Shown here piece by piece: positions 1 to 7,985 of a DNA stretch of 11,621 nt. Each line of letters opens with the position of its first letter. Positions within the stretch are counted from its first letter, which is position 1. The position numbers and the translations under genes were made by a program. The DNA is from an uncultured Bacteroidales bacterium (GTDB taxonomy: Bacteria > Bacteroidota > Bacteroidia > Bacteroidales > P3): positions 1 to 11,621 of the forward strand of contig CAJOQB010000108.1 in NCBI GenBank assembly GCA_905236405.1, given 5' to 3'. The notes below the pieces were generated by a model. It was not told where the DNA came from. It ran no database searches and saw nothing but the letters and a program-made list of their open reading frames with translations.

Positions 1-1399
1 GAAGCTCGTAGGTGACGTCGGAGAAGTAGCCAGTGCCCATGAAGGCTTCGATGGCTTTCTCGATGTCGCCCAGCTTGAGCGGACGGTGCTGGTCGACCTG
101 TTGTTGCTCCGACACCCATTGCGACTTGTTCTCGTTCATGTGGTTCAGGGTGATGGAGTGGAGCTTGATGTTGTTGGAGATGAGGGAACGGGAGGTGGTG
201 ATGGGTGTGTAGTCTCGTCCCGACCAATCGAACGACTGTGCTATGGAGGCCACTGCCTGCAACTGGGGGACGATGGATTCGGAGGCAAGATAGCCTTGTT
301 GGATAAAGTCTGCAATGAGGAGACTGTCGATGGAGGCGACGGAGAGTGTGTCGGGGGTGGGGTGGAGGTAGACCTGGCACATCTCGACGTTCTCTTGATG
401 GTTGCCGTCGATGGAGGTGGAGATGAGTGTCTCGAGCAGCTGTCCCCACGAATCGATGCTGTCGGTGATGCGTGTGCTGGCGTTGGCGTCGATGCCGATG
501 AGGATGTCGGCTCCCAATTGGTAACAGATGAGGGCAGGAAGATTGTCAACCAAACCGCCGTCGATAAGCAACTCGCCGTCGATGACGACGGGAAACGAGA
601 TGCTGGGACGGGCCACGCTGGCACGGATGGCTGCGTCGAGCTGTCCGTGTGTGAGCACCTGTGGACGTCCGGTGTGAGCGTTGGTGGTCACACAGGCAAA
701 AGAGACGGGCAGGGAAAGGAAGTCGGTGTCGGAGGGATAGAGTCGGCCAATGTTGTTGAACAGGCTCTCGAAAGTGGAGCCGATGGACAATTGGTTGCTG
801 GTGTCGCTGTTGATGATTCGCGTCAGGTCGACGCTCTTGCTCTCGCCCAATCGCGGCCATTCGATGCCGTTCATCGTTCTCTCGATGGCATCGGCACTGT
901 AACCCATGGCATACAACGAACCAATGACGGCTCCCATGCCGGTACCTACCACATAGTCGACAGGTATGCCGGACTCCTCGATTCGACGTAGCACCCCTAT
1001 CTGGCTGGCACACTCGGCAGCTCCGCCGCTAAGCACAATGCCGACATGCGGTCGATAGACGTATGACATCAATTGTGAGGTGTCGACATCGGGCAGGTCT
1101 TCGTGGTGGACCAACCGGCCTACCGATTCGAGCGGACGACCCATAAAGAACACTCCCCAGTATTGGTCGCCGTTGGAGTAGTAACAGCGTCCTTTGCCGT
1201 TGGGAATGGAATTATAGAGTTCTCCTTCGAAGCGACTGCCGTCGGCAAAGTAGCGTATCCCTTGTGTGTGGTCGGCGTTGGTGTAGACGACGCTGTCGGA
1301 GATGAGTCGTGTCTGTGCATCCAAGGTGTGAAAGGTCAGTAGGAGGATGCACAGCAAGAGACAACGAGTGAGGGTAGATGGTCGGAGTTGGATGATCAT
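1..1399 (-). CDS. Secreted MORN-patatin-POTRA protein, predicted catalytically dead; 3' end off window
   Basis: The reading frame opens at ATG 1399 and stays open to the left edge: 466 codons, C-terminus missing. Residues 1-28 form a signal peptide (hydrophobic LLLCILLL core, likely cut at DA/Q). Residues about 50-96 carry two MORN-type repeats (FEGEL...NGKG, then SNGDQYWG). A patatin domain spans about 118-385: IVLSGG at 121-126, GTGMG at 152-156, DGG at 280-282. Residues about 400-465 resemble a POTRA domain (ends GTGYFSDVTYEL). The order fits bacterial outer-membrane patatins of the PlpD/RssA type, where a BamA-like barrel follows; here that part lies outside the window. Catalytic patatins use Ser (GxSxG) and Asp; here the Ser position, residue 154, is Gly (GGC at 940-938). 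The GGGxK/RG oxyanion loop reads GGAAEC. Lipase activity is therefore unlikely. Translation starts 6 nt after the purL stop, so coupling to purL is likely. Family and localisation are fairly sure; biological role is unknown. Confidence 0.85.
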   Translation of the reverse strand, partial: MIIQLRPSTLTRCLLLCILLLTFHTLDAQTRLISDSVVYTNADHTQGIRYFADGSRFEGELYNSIPNGKGRCYYSNGDQYWGVFFMGRPLESVGRLVHHEDLPDVDTSQLMSYVYRPHVGIVLSGGAAECASQIGVLRRIEESGIPVDYVVGTGMGAVIGSLYAMGYSADAIERTMNGIEWPRLGESKSVDLTRIINSDTSNQLSIGSTFESLFNNIGRLYPSDTDFLSLPVSFACVTTNAHTGRPQVLTHGQLDAAIRASVARPSISFPVVIDGELLIDGGLVDNLPALICYQLGADILIGIDANASTRITDSIDSWGQLLETLISTSIDGNHQENVEMCQVYLHPTPDTLSVASIDSLLIADFIQQGYLASESIVPQLQAVASIAQSFDWSGRDYTPITTSRSLISNNIKLHSITLNHMNENKSQWVSEQQQVDQHRPLKLGDIEKAIEAFMGTGYFSDVTYEL

Positions 1400-1405
1400 T
1401 AGATT

Positions 1406-4400
1406 TTATTTGAAATAAGCCACGCCACTTTCGAAGAGCATCTGGTCTTGTTCGCCGAAAATGTTGAGATAGGTGCCTTTGCTGCGTCGTTCGCTATGTC
1501 CCATCTTGCCCAACACTCGTCCGTCGGGACTGGTGATGCCTTCGATAGCGCAATAAGAACCGTTCAGGTTGTAAGGCTCTTCCATGGTAGGACGGCCTTG
1601 GAGGTCGACATACTGGGTGGCCACTTGTCCGTTGGCGAAGAGTCGGTCAATCCACTCTTGCGGTGCCACGAAGCGTCCTTCGCCGTGCGACATGGGGATG
1701 ACGTAGGTCTCTCCCAACGTTGCCTTGCGCAGCCAGGGGCTGAGATTGGAGGTGACGCGGGTATAGGCCATGCGGCTCTGGTGGCGGCCAATGGTGTTGA
1801 AGGTGAGCGTGGGTGCATCTTCTGTCTGGGGACGAATCTCGCCGTAGGGGACAAGGCCGAGTTTCACCAATGCCTGGAATCCGTTGCAGATGCCAAGCAT
1901 CAGGCCGTCACGATGGTTGAGCATGTCCATCACGGCATCGGCAATCTGTTGGTTGCGGAAGACGCTGGTGATAAACTTGGCGGAGCCTTCGGGCTCATCG
2001 CCTGCCGAGAAGCCGCCAGGGATCATGACTATCTGGCTGCGTCGGATGGCCTCGGTATAGGCTTGCACGCTTTCGCGTATCTGCTGGGCGTTCTGGTTGC
2101 GGAAAACAATAATCTCGCTCTCGGCGCCGGCACGGTGGAATGCACGTGCGCTGTCGTATTCGCAGTTGGTGCCGGGGAAGGCGGGGATGAAAACATGAGG
2201 ACGGGCTACTTTATGATTGCACAAGTAGATGTTGTCGAAATTCATCGGTTTGACAGCTTCAATGGTGTCGGTGGTTGCGGCACTCCGAGTGGGGAACACG
2301 CCTTCGAGGGGCTGTTGCCAAGCTGTCAAAGCTTCGTCGATGGCTATACGTTCGCCTGCATATTCGAAGCAGGGCTGGTCGGTGACCTCTCCGATGATGG
2401 TGTGATGGAAGGGGAGGCTCTCTGTCTGCGGCACTTCGACCACGATGTTGCCATATTGTTTGGCGGCAAGCTGGTCGATGGAGCATTGCTTGTTGAGACA
2501 TACGCCAAGCTTGTTTCCGAAAGCCATCTTGCTGACGGCTTCGACAATGCCGCCAAAGCCGATAGCATAGGCGCTGCATACCTGTCCTGCACTGATGGCG
2601 TCGCGAAGCACCACGTATTGGGCAAGGGCATCGTCGTAGTCGGGCATGTCGAATTCTTTTTGCTTGATGTCGAGCAACACGAGCTTGTTGCCTGCTTGCT
2701 TCAGCTCGGGAGAGACCACATGCTGGAGGTCGCTGATGCCGACAGCGAAACTGCATAGGGTGGGAGGAACATCAATATTGTTGAAGGTGCCACTCATGGA
2801 GTCTTTTCCTCCGATGGCAGGCAGCTTGAGCCCCATCTGTGCATGGTAGGCTCCCAAAAGGGCGGCAAACGGTTCGCCCCAACGATAGGGGTCGTTGCCC
2901 AGTTTCTTGAAATACTCTTGGAAAGTGAGTCGGATGCGACGTACATCGCCACCAGCGGCGGCAATCTTTGCCACAGAACTCAACACAGCGTACACTGCAC
3001 CATGGAACGGGCTCCAGCTGGTTTGGTAGGGGTCCATGCCGTAGGACATGATGGTGACGGTGTCGCATTTGCCGTCAAGCAACGGCAGTTTGCTCACCAT
3101 GCTTTGGGTGGGGGTCAACTGGTGCTTTCCTCCATAGGGCATCACGACGCTGCCTGCTCCAATGGAGCTGTCGAACATCTCGACAAGTCCCTGTTGGGAG
3201 CAGACGTTGAGGTCGGCGAGGGTTTTGAGCCAAAGAGCCCTAATATCACTAGTGGCACTAGTATGGCTAGTATGGCTAGGCATGCTGACACTTACCGTCG
3301 TCTCCTGATGGGCTCCGTTGGTGTCGATGAAACGACGCGAGAGGTTGACTATCTCCTTGCCACGCCAGTGGATGACCATGCGAGGCTCTTTGGTGACGGT
3401 GGCTACCACAGTGGCTTCGAGGTTCTCTTCGTCGGCATACTTCAGCATCTGGTCGACATCTTTGGGGTCGACGACGATGGCCATTCGCTCCTGACTCTCG
3501 CTGATGGCCAGCTCGGTGCCATCGAGACCGGCATATTTCTTGGGTACGCGATCCAAATCAATCTGCAATCCGTCGGCCAACTCGCCAATGGCAACGCTGA
3601 CACCGCCGGCACCGAAGTCGTTACACTTCTTGATAAGGCTGGAGACTTCCTCGCGGCGGAAGAGACGCTGTATCTTGCGTTCGGTGGGAGCATTACCCTT
3701 TTGCACCTCGGCTCCGCAGGTGGTGAGACTCTGTGTGGTGTGACTCTTGGAAGCACCAGTGGCGCCACCGATACCGTCACGCCCTGTACGTCCACCGAGC
3801 AGGATGATGATATCGCCAGGGTCGCTGTTCAAGCGTTTCACGGCACGACGTGGAGCGGCAGCGATAACGGCACCGATTTCCATACGTTTGGCGACATAGT
3901 TGGGATGATAGATTTCATTGACCAATCCAGTGGCAAGGCCAATCTGGTTGCCATAGCTGCTATAGCCACGAGCTGCAGTGGTGACAATCTTTCGTTGAGG
4001 CAGTTTGCCTGACAGCGTCTGGTCCAATGGACGGGTGGGGTCGGCAGCGCCGGTGACTCGCATGGCTTGATAGACATAGGTGCGTCCGCTCAACGGGTCG
4101 CGGATGCAGCCTCCCAAGCAGGTGGCAGCACCGCCAAAAGGTTCAATCTCGGTGGGGTGGTTGTGTGTCTCGTTTTTGAAGTTGATAAGCCATTCTTCCT
4201 CCACTCCGTCGATGGTGACGGGAACCACGATGGAACAGGCGTTAATCTCGTCGCTGGGCTCTTGATCGTCAAGCAGCCCCATCTTTTTGATACGTTTGGC
4301 GGCGAGGGTGCCGATATCCATCAGACACACATATTTGTCGTCTCGACCGATGTACTGCTCTTTGTGGTCGGACAAGTATTGTTGGAACGCGCCTTCGATG

Positions 4401-5146
4401 AGAGGACGGTAATAGCCTTCGTCGAAATGGATGTTGGTCAGCTCGGTGGCGAAGGTGGTGTGGCGACAGTGGTCACTCCAATAGGTGTCGAGCACACGGA
4501 TCTCGGTCATTGATGGGTCGCGGTGTTCCTCGTCGTGGAAATAGCGTTGGATGTGTTTGAAATCGGCAAAAGTCATAGCCAGTCCCAACGAGTTGTACAA
4601 CTCTCGCAACGGTGTCTCTTCCATTGTCGAGAATCCGTCGAGGATGGCGACATCAGCAGGCTGCTCAAAGTTGTCGACCAGTGTCTCGGGCTTCACCTCG
4701 TCGGTGAGACGGCTGTCGACGGGGTTGATACAGTGTTTGACGATAGCCTCTTTCTGCTCGTCGGTCAGATGGCCGGTAATCACATAGGTGATGGCCGATT
4801 TAATCAAGGGATTCTCATCTTCGGCTAACAGTTTCACACACTGCTCTGCCGAGTCGGCACGCTGGTCAAACTGTCCAGGGAGATATTCCACCGAGAAAGA
4901 GAAATCGTTCTCTCCCATAGGGAAACGCTCTTCGTAAACGATGTCAAGAGGCGGCTCGGAGAAGACGGTGCCCAATGCCTTGTGGTAGGTGGGTTCGGAA
5001 ATGTTCTCGATGTCATACCTCACAAGAGCACGAACACGTTCGGCCTCGATGTTGAGGTAATTGGCCATCTCTTCATGAAGCTCCTTAGCCTTGATGGCAT
5101 ATTCTGTTTTCTTTTCGACGTAGATTCGTCTTACACCATTGGTCAT
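1406..5146 (-). CDS. purL: Phosphoribosylformylglycinamidine synthase, single-chain
   Basis: This cytosolic enzyme converts FGAR, glutamine and ATP to FGAM, the fourth step of de novo purine synthesis. At 1246 residues it is the large single-chain form, with synthase and glutaminase fused. Visible motifs: LPGQFDQR near 89-96 in the N-terminal PurS-like region, YWSDHCRHTTF at 222-232, KNETHNHPTEIEPFGGAAT at 324-342, GGRTGRDGIGGATG at 451-464, NDFGAGGVSVAIGELADG at 509-526, and AIGGKDSMSG at 777-786 in the second synthase half. The C-terminal class I glutaminase has PGTNCEYDSA at 991-1000, GICNGFQ with nucleophile Cys1087, and GHSER with His1217/Glu1219 completing the triad. Nothing essential appears lost. 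From memory, the N-terminus and these motif wordings resemble the Clostridium/Streptococcus single-chain clade more than the Proteobacterial one. It lies 14 nt after the acyltransferase gene and 6 nt before the patatin gene. A short in-frame repeat sits in the linker between the synthase halves. Confidence 0.97.
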   Translation of the reverse strand: MTNGVRRIYVEKKTEYAIKAKELHEEMANYLNIEAERVRALVRYDIENISEPTYHKALGTVFSEPPLDIVYEERFPMGENDFSFSVEYLPGQFDQRADSAEQCVKLLAEDENPLIKSAITYVITGHLTDEQKEAIVKHCINPVDSRLTDEVKPETLVDNFEQPADVAILDGFSTMEETPLRELYNSLGLAMTFADFKHIQRYFHDEEHRDPSMTEIRVLDTYWSDHCRHTTFATELTNIHFDEGYYRPLIEGAFQQYLSDHKEQYIGRDDKYVCLMDIGTLAAKRIKKMGLLDDQEPSDEINACSIVVPVTIDGVEEEWLINFKNETHNHPTEIEPFGGAATCLGGCIRDPLSGRTYVYQAMRVTGAADPTRPLDQTLSGKLPQRKIVTTAARGYSSYGNQIGLATGLVNEIYHPNYVAKRMEIGAVIAAAPRRAVKRLNSDPGDIIILLGGRTGRDGIGGATGASKSHTTQSLTTCGAEVQKGNAPTERKIQRLFRREEVSSLIKKCNDFGAGGVSVAIGELADGLQIDLDRVPKKYAGLDGTELAISESQERMAIVVDPKDVDQMLKYADEENLEATVVATVTKEPRMVIHWRGKEIVNLSRRFIDTNGAHQETTVSVSMPSHTSHTSATSDIRALWLKTLADLNVCSQQGLVEMFDSSIGAGSVVMPYGGKHQLTPTQSMVSKLPLLDGKCDTVTIMSYGMDPYQTSWSPFHGAVYAVLSSVAKIAAAGGDVRRIRLTFQEYFKKLGNDPYRWGEPFAALLGAYHAQMGLKLPAIGGKDSMSGTFNNIDVPPTLCSFAVGISDLQHVVSPELKQAGNKLVLLDIKQKEFDMPDYDDALAQYVVLRDAISAGQVCSAYAIGFGGIVEAVSKMAFGNKLGVCLNKQCSIDQLAAKQYGNIVVEVPQTESLPFHHTIIGEVTDQPCFEYAGERIAIDEALTAWQQPLEGVFPTRSAATTDTIEAVKPMNFDNIYLCNHKVARPHVFIPAFPGTNCEYDSARAFHRAGAESEIIVFRNQNAQQIRESVQAYTEAIRRSQIVMIPGGFSAGDEPEGSAKFITSVFRNQQIADAVMDMLNHRDGLMLGICNGFQALVKLGLVPYGEIRPQTEDAPTLTFNTIGRHQSRMAYTRVTSNLSPWLRKATLGETYVIPMSHGEGRFVAPQEWIDRLFANGQVATQYVDLQGRPTMEEPYNLNGSYCAIEGITSPDGRVLGKMGHSERRSKGTYLNIFGEQDQMLFESGVAYFK
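3247..3282 (-). repeat. Four tandem 9-bp units inside purL linker
   Basis: On the plus strand the units read cactagtgg, cactagtat, ggctagtat and ggctaggca; each contains CTAG. The period is a multiple of three, so the array is in frame. On the coding strand it gives an SHT, SHT, SAT, S-rich run around residues 623-635 of PurL, between the first synthase half (ending near 612) and the helix beginning near 636. The AGT/ACT/AGC codons differ from the GC-rich third positions around them. Copy number changes would keep the frame. Confidence 0.75.
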
Positions 5147-5160
5147 ATTGTTATTGTTTT

Positions 5161-5742
5161 TTATTTGTCGTTATTGTACCCGTTTGCTTGCTTGTTGAAC
5201 AATTCAGGGTGTCGTGCGGTCTTGTCTTGGTAGAAAGACATGATTTCTTTGATGTCGCTGTCCCAATCTCCAGTCGGATAGAATGTGGGACCGATGCCCA
5301 TGTGTATCGTGCCGTAATCCATGTAGGTCAACACGATGGGCACATTGGCATGAGTGGCGATTTGATAAAACCCCTGCTTCCATCGGTTGACTCGTTTCCG
5401 TGTACCTTCAGGAGTGATGAGAAGGGTGAGTTTCTCATGATCGTTGAAGTAGGAGACGGCTTGGTTGACGATGTTGTTGCGGGGATTGCCTCTGTCGACA
5501 GGCAGACAGCCTGCCCAGCGGAGGAAGGGTTTGGTGAAAAAGTTGAAGAACTCTTTCTTGACCAAGAAACGGACGTTGAAGTGGAGCAGATAGGGGATGG
5601 CAGCGCCGGCAAAGAAATCCTCCGCGGCGGTGTGTGGCGCCATTATCATCACACAACGGTACCATTCGGGGTGATCGCCTTCGGGGATGTCGAACTTCCA
5701 TCCGCGGAGCTTCACAAGCCATATCCATATTCGCTTCAACAT
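5161..5742 (-). CDS. PlsC-type lysophospholipid acyltransferase family protein
   Basis: This 193-residue protein carries the four blocks of glycerol-phosphate acyltransferases: block I H37-TAAE-D42 (HX4D, general base), block II GCLPVDRG at 78-85 with Arg84, block III PEGTR at 111-115, and block IV NVPIV at 133-137. The family moves an acyl chain from acyl-ACP or acyl-CoA to a lysolipid or other hydroxyl on the inner face of the cytoplasmic membrane. Only a short hydrophobic or amphipathic stretch at residues 4-12 and another near 44-62 would contact the membrane. It is shorter than typical PlsC (about 240 residues), so the substrate may differ from lysophosphatidate. The gene starts 15 nt after the GT-C/TPR gene and ends 14 nt before purL, as part of the same run. 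The ATG at 5742 is well placed before the WIW-containing N-terminus. Family membership is firm, substrate unknown. Confidence 0.85.
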   Translation of the reverse strand: MLKRIWIWLVKLRGWKFDIPEGDHPEWYRCVMIMAPHTAAEDFFAGAAIPYLLHFNVRFLVKKEFFNFFTKPFLRWAGCLPVDRGNPRNNIVNQAVSYFNDHEKLTLLITPEGTRKRVNRWKQGFYQIATHANVPIVLTYMDYGTIHMGIGPTFYPTGDWDSDIKEIMSFYQDKTARHPELFNKQANGYNNDK

Positions 5743-5757
5743 AATCGTCTCGTGTTT

Positions 5758-7962
5758 TTATCGCAGATAGCTGCGGAACTGTTCTGCCTCGGCCTTGCGA
5801 CCGTGGTCTTCGTAATTCTTTGCTATAGTGCCCAGCACGCTTCGAGTGGCGGTGTTTTGGTCAAGTCCGCGAGCCATCATAATCTTGATGTAGTTCTGTA
5901 TCATCTGGTCGTTGACTACATCGTTGTCCAGCATCTGTCGAATGATGGTTTCGGCAGACATCAAGTCGCCTTGTTGCATCCAGATGTTGAGCGGTATGGA
6001 GTATCCGACGTCACTGGTCGGCGAGTAGCGGCGCATCTCTTCGCAGAGCGACATAGCCTCGTTGACAGCTCCTTTGTTGACATATGCATAGGCGGCATAG
6101 GTGACGGCTTGGTTGTGGTGAGGCTGCTGGTCAAGGATGGGTTTCAGGATGGAGAGCACGCTGTCGTTGGCCCCGCGTTGAAGGTAGACATTGGCCATGT
6201 TGAGTCGCACACCTTCGTTGGATGGGTCATGCTGCAGCGCTTTGCGGAACAAGGCGAAAGCACTGTCGACATTGCCCGAGCGAAGTTGCTCTAATCCCAG
6301 ATAGTCGCTCTTGTCGTCGCGACGAAGCACGATGGCGATGGGAACACCGTCGACGTCAATGGTATGGATGGTGTTCTTCGGAGGGAAGTTGTCACTACGC
6401 AAGTATTCCGGATCCATTGCGGTGATGTTGAACACGGCATAGTCCCAGTCTTGGTTGTAGCGGTCGTCATATCGGAGGAATTTGTGGCGGTATTGGGTGG
6501 TGTCGTGGCGGATGTAGTATTTCACATCGTTGGCCAAGAACGAGCCGATGATGGTCTTCTCTCCGTCAGGCTTGGCAACAGGCTCACAATTCTCGAGAAT
6601 CCATTCTGTGCCACCGCGGACAGAGTGGTAGTAGTAGTCCATCTCATAATAGCCTAACTGCTTCTTCGTTCCGCCAGCCAGTTCGTTGAAATAGATATAC
6701 TCGTAGGGGTGGTTGCGGAAACAGTGGAGTGCAGGGGGTATCAGTAGCAAGAAGGGCAGAACAGTGGCGATGTATTGCAACACCCGTTTCCCTTTGTCTT
6801 GGAACAGTTGAACCAAGCCGTCGAAGCCCAATGCAGCAGCAGCTACCATGGGAGGATAGGCAAAGAGGCTGTGACGCCAGCCACCGTAGACGTTGGCGTT
6901 GGTGTAAACAATCCAGAATACGGGGAAGATGCAGCAGAAGTAGACCATGATGCTCTCCATGGCACGTCCTTTCTTGAAAGCACCCACAAAGGGATACATC
7001 AGCCAGCCGACGATGACAGCGATGGGGATGGTGGTCAGTATGAATTTGGGTGTGTAGTACCAAGGCAGTTCGTTCGACATGATGTAACGGCCTTCGTATA
7101 TCTGTCGTATGTTGATGGCAAACTGCGACATGGCGTGATACGAGTCGACAGTGTTCTTGATAGGCGACTGCCAAGCGTAGGGCCATATCAGCAATCCTGC
7201 AAAGAATCCTACGATGCAGATGGCAGCGGCGAATCCGATGGTTTTGAAGGTGCCGTTCCAGTCAAGAGCAGACATAAAGGCTTCACGTTTGCCCCCTTTC
7301 AGCGTCTTGCGGTTCTCGTTGGTGTGGAAAATAATCCACAGGATGCCCCACAATCCCAAGTAACCAATCAGAATCAGGGCACCTACACGAATGCTCAAGG
7401 CAAAAGCAATCGAGAAAGCCAGCATAATCATGGTGCTCCATCGCGGCTTGGGAGCTTGACGGAAGAACATCATCATATAGTACATCGCCATGATTACACC
7501 TGCGGCGAAGGGGATATCCTTGGGGTTGTTGAAGGAATGACCTAAGAATCTTGGCGAGAAGAACATCAGCAGCAACGCCATCACAGCGGCTCTCCATCCG
7601 GCCATCCGCCAGACAATCAGTCCTACAAACAGCACCACCAACCATCCCATGAAAGCGTTGGCAGCGTGGCGGGTGCGGGCGATGTCGTCGACATGGAAAG
7701 TCTCGTTCCACCAAGCGGTCACCACATCGAACGAGCAACCGTAGTATTTCAGGTTCTCGAACGTCATGCAGGTCGAGTCTTGTCCGTCGGTCTTGTAATA
7801 GTTCAGCACATTGTAGCCTTGTGGCACTTGAAACTTCATTTCATCTCCGCTATTGCCCGCATCGCGGCTCATCATTGGCATGGCGAAGAAAAGAATCGTG
7901 GCGATGGCAAGGAAAGCCCACCACCAAGGGTTCGATTTGTTTTCGGAAAAAAACTGCTTCAT
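5758..7962 (-). CDS. Polytopic GT-C-like (GT39-type) membrane protein with C-terminal TPR repeats
   Basis: This 734-residue protein has about ten predicted membrane helices, roughly at 13-31, 104-119, 121-136, 151-167, 176-197, 198-212, 242-260, 303-324, 338-354, 364-382 and 397-413. After the first helix comes an acidic GDE motif (Asp40-Glu41) in the first outer loop, the position of the catalytic acid in GT-C enzymes using polyprenyl-phosphate sugars. SPRFLGHSFNNPKDIPFA (136-153), GGWRHSLFAYPP (360-371) and HPYEYIYFNELAGG (418-431) are loop patterns I associate with bacterial GT39-like proteins. A soluble region follows (about 440-550), then four or five TPR units from about 553 to 734 (QLRSGNVDSAFALFRKAL, YVNKGAVNEAM and so on), predicted extracytoplasmic or cytoplasmic depending on helix count. 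It lies 23 nt after a DPM-like glycosyltransferase gene, which suggests that enzyme supplies its donor. Acceptor unknown; glycosyltransferase activity is inferred. Confidence 0.75.
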   Translation of the reverse strand: MKQFFSENKSNPWWWAFLAIATILFFAMPMMSRDAGNSGDEMKFQVPQGYNVLNYYKTDGQDSTCMTFENLKYYGCSFDVVTAWWNETFHVDDIARTRHAANAFMGWLVVLFVGLIVWRMAGWRAAVMALLLMFFSPRFLGHSFNNPKDIPFAAGVIMAMYYMMMFFRQAPKPRWSTMIMLAFSIAFALSIRVGALILIGYLGLWGILWIIFHTNENRKTLKGGKREAFMSALDWNGTFKTIGFAAAICIVGFFAGLLIWPYAWQSPIKNTVDSYHAMSQFAINIRQIYEGRYIMSNELPWYYTPKFILTTIPIAVIVGWLMYPFVGAFKKGRAMESIMVYFCCIFPVFWIVYTNANVYGGWRHSLFAYPPMVAAAALGFDGLVQLFQDKGKRVLQYIATVLPFLLLIPPALHCFRNHPYEYIYFNELAGGTKKQLGYYEMDYYYHSVRGGTEWILENCEPVAKPDGEKTIIGSFLANDVKYYIRHDTTQYRHKFLRYDDRYNQDWDYAVFNITAMDPEYLRSDNFPPKNTIHTIDVDGVPIAIVLRRDDKSDYLGLEQLRSGNVDSAFALFRKALQHDPSNEGVRLNMANVYLQRGANDSVLSILKPILDQQPHHNQAVTYAAYAYVNKGAVNEAMSLCEEMRRYSPTSDVGYSIPLNIWMQQGDLMSAETIIRQMLDNDVVNDQMIQNYIKIMMARGLDQNTATRSVLGTIAKNYEDHGRKAEAEQFRSYLR

Positions 7963-7985
7963 GTTTTGTTCTCTTGGAATATAGA

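Noticed and set aside
86..991. Plus-strand frame of 301 codons at the left edge
   Set aside because: It is the complement of the patatin gene; the Gly/Val/Asp-rich translation has no domain.
546..1013. Minus-strand frame of 155 codons in the patatin region
   Set aside because: Arg/His-rich translation in the wrong frame of the same strand; the true patatin frame is open across it with conserved motifs.
890..1045. Frameshift or decay as explanation for the lost serine
   Set aside because: Frame, spacing and flanking conserved residues (VVGT.MGA, GVL, DGG) are all intact, so the change is a clean substitution, not a shifted stretch.
1448..4012. Long plus-strand open frames (436 and 389 codons) opposite purL
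   Set aside because: Antisense to conserved PurL motifs, no recognisable domains and no promoter or leader; composition artefacts.
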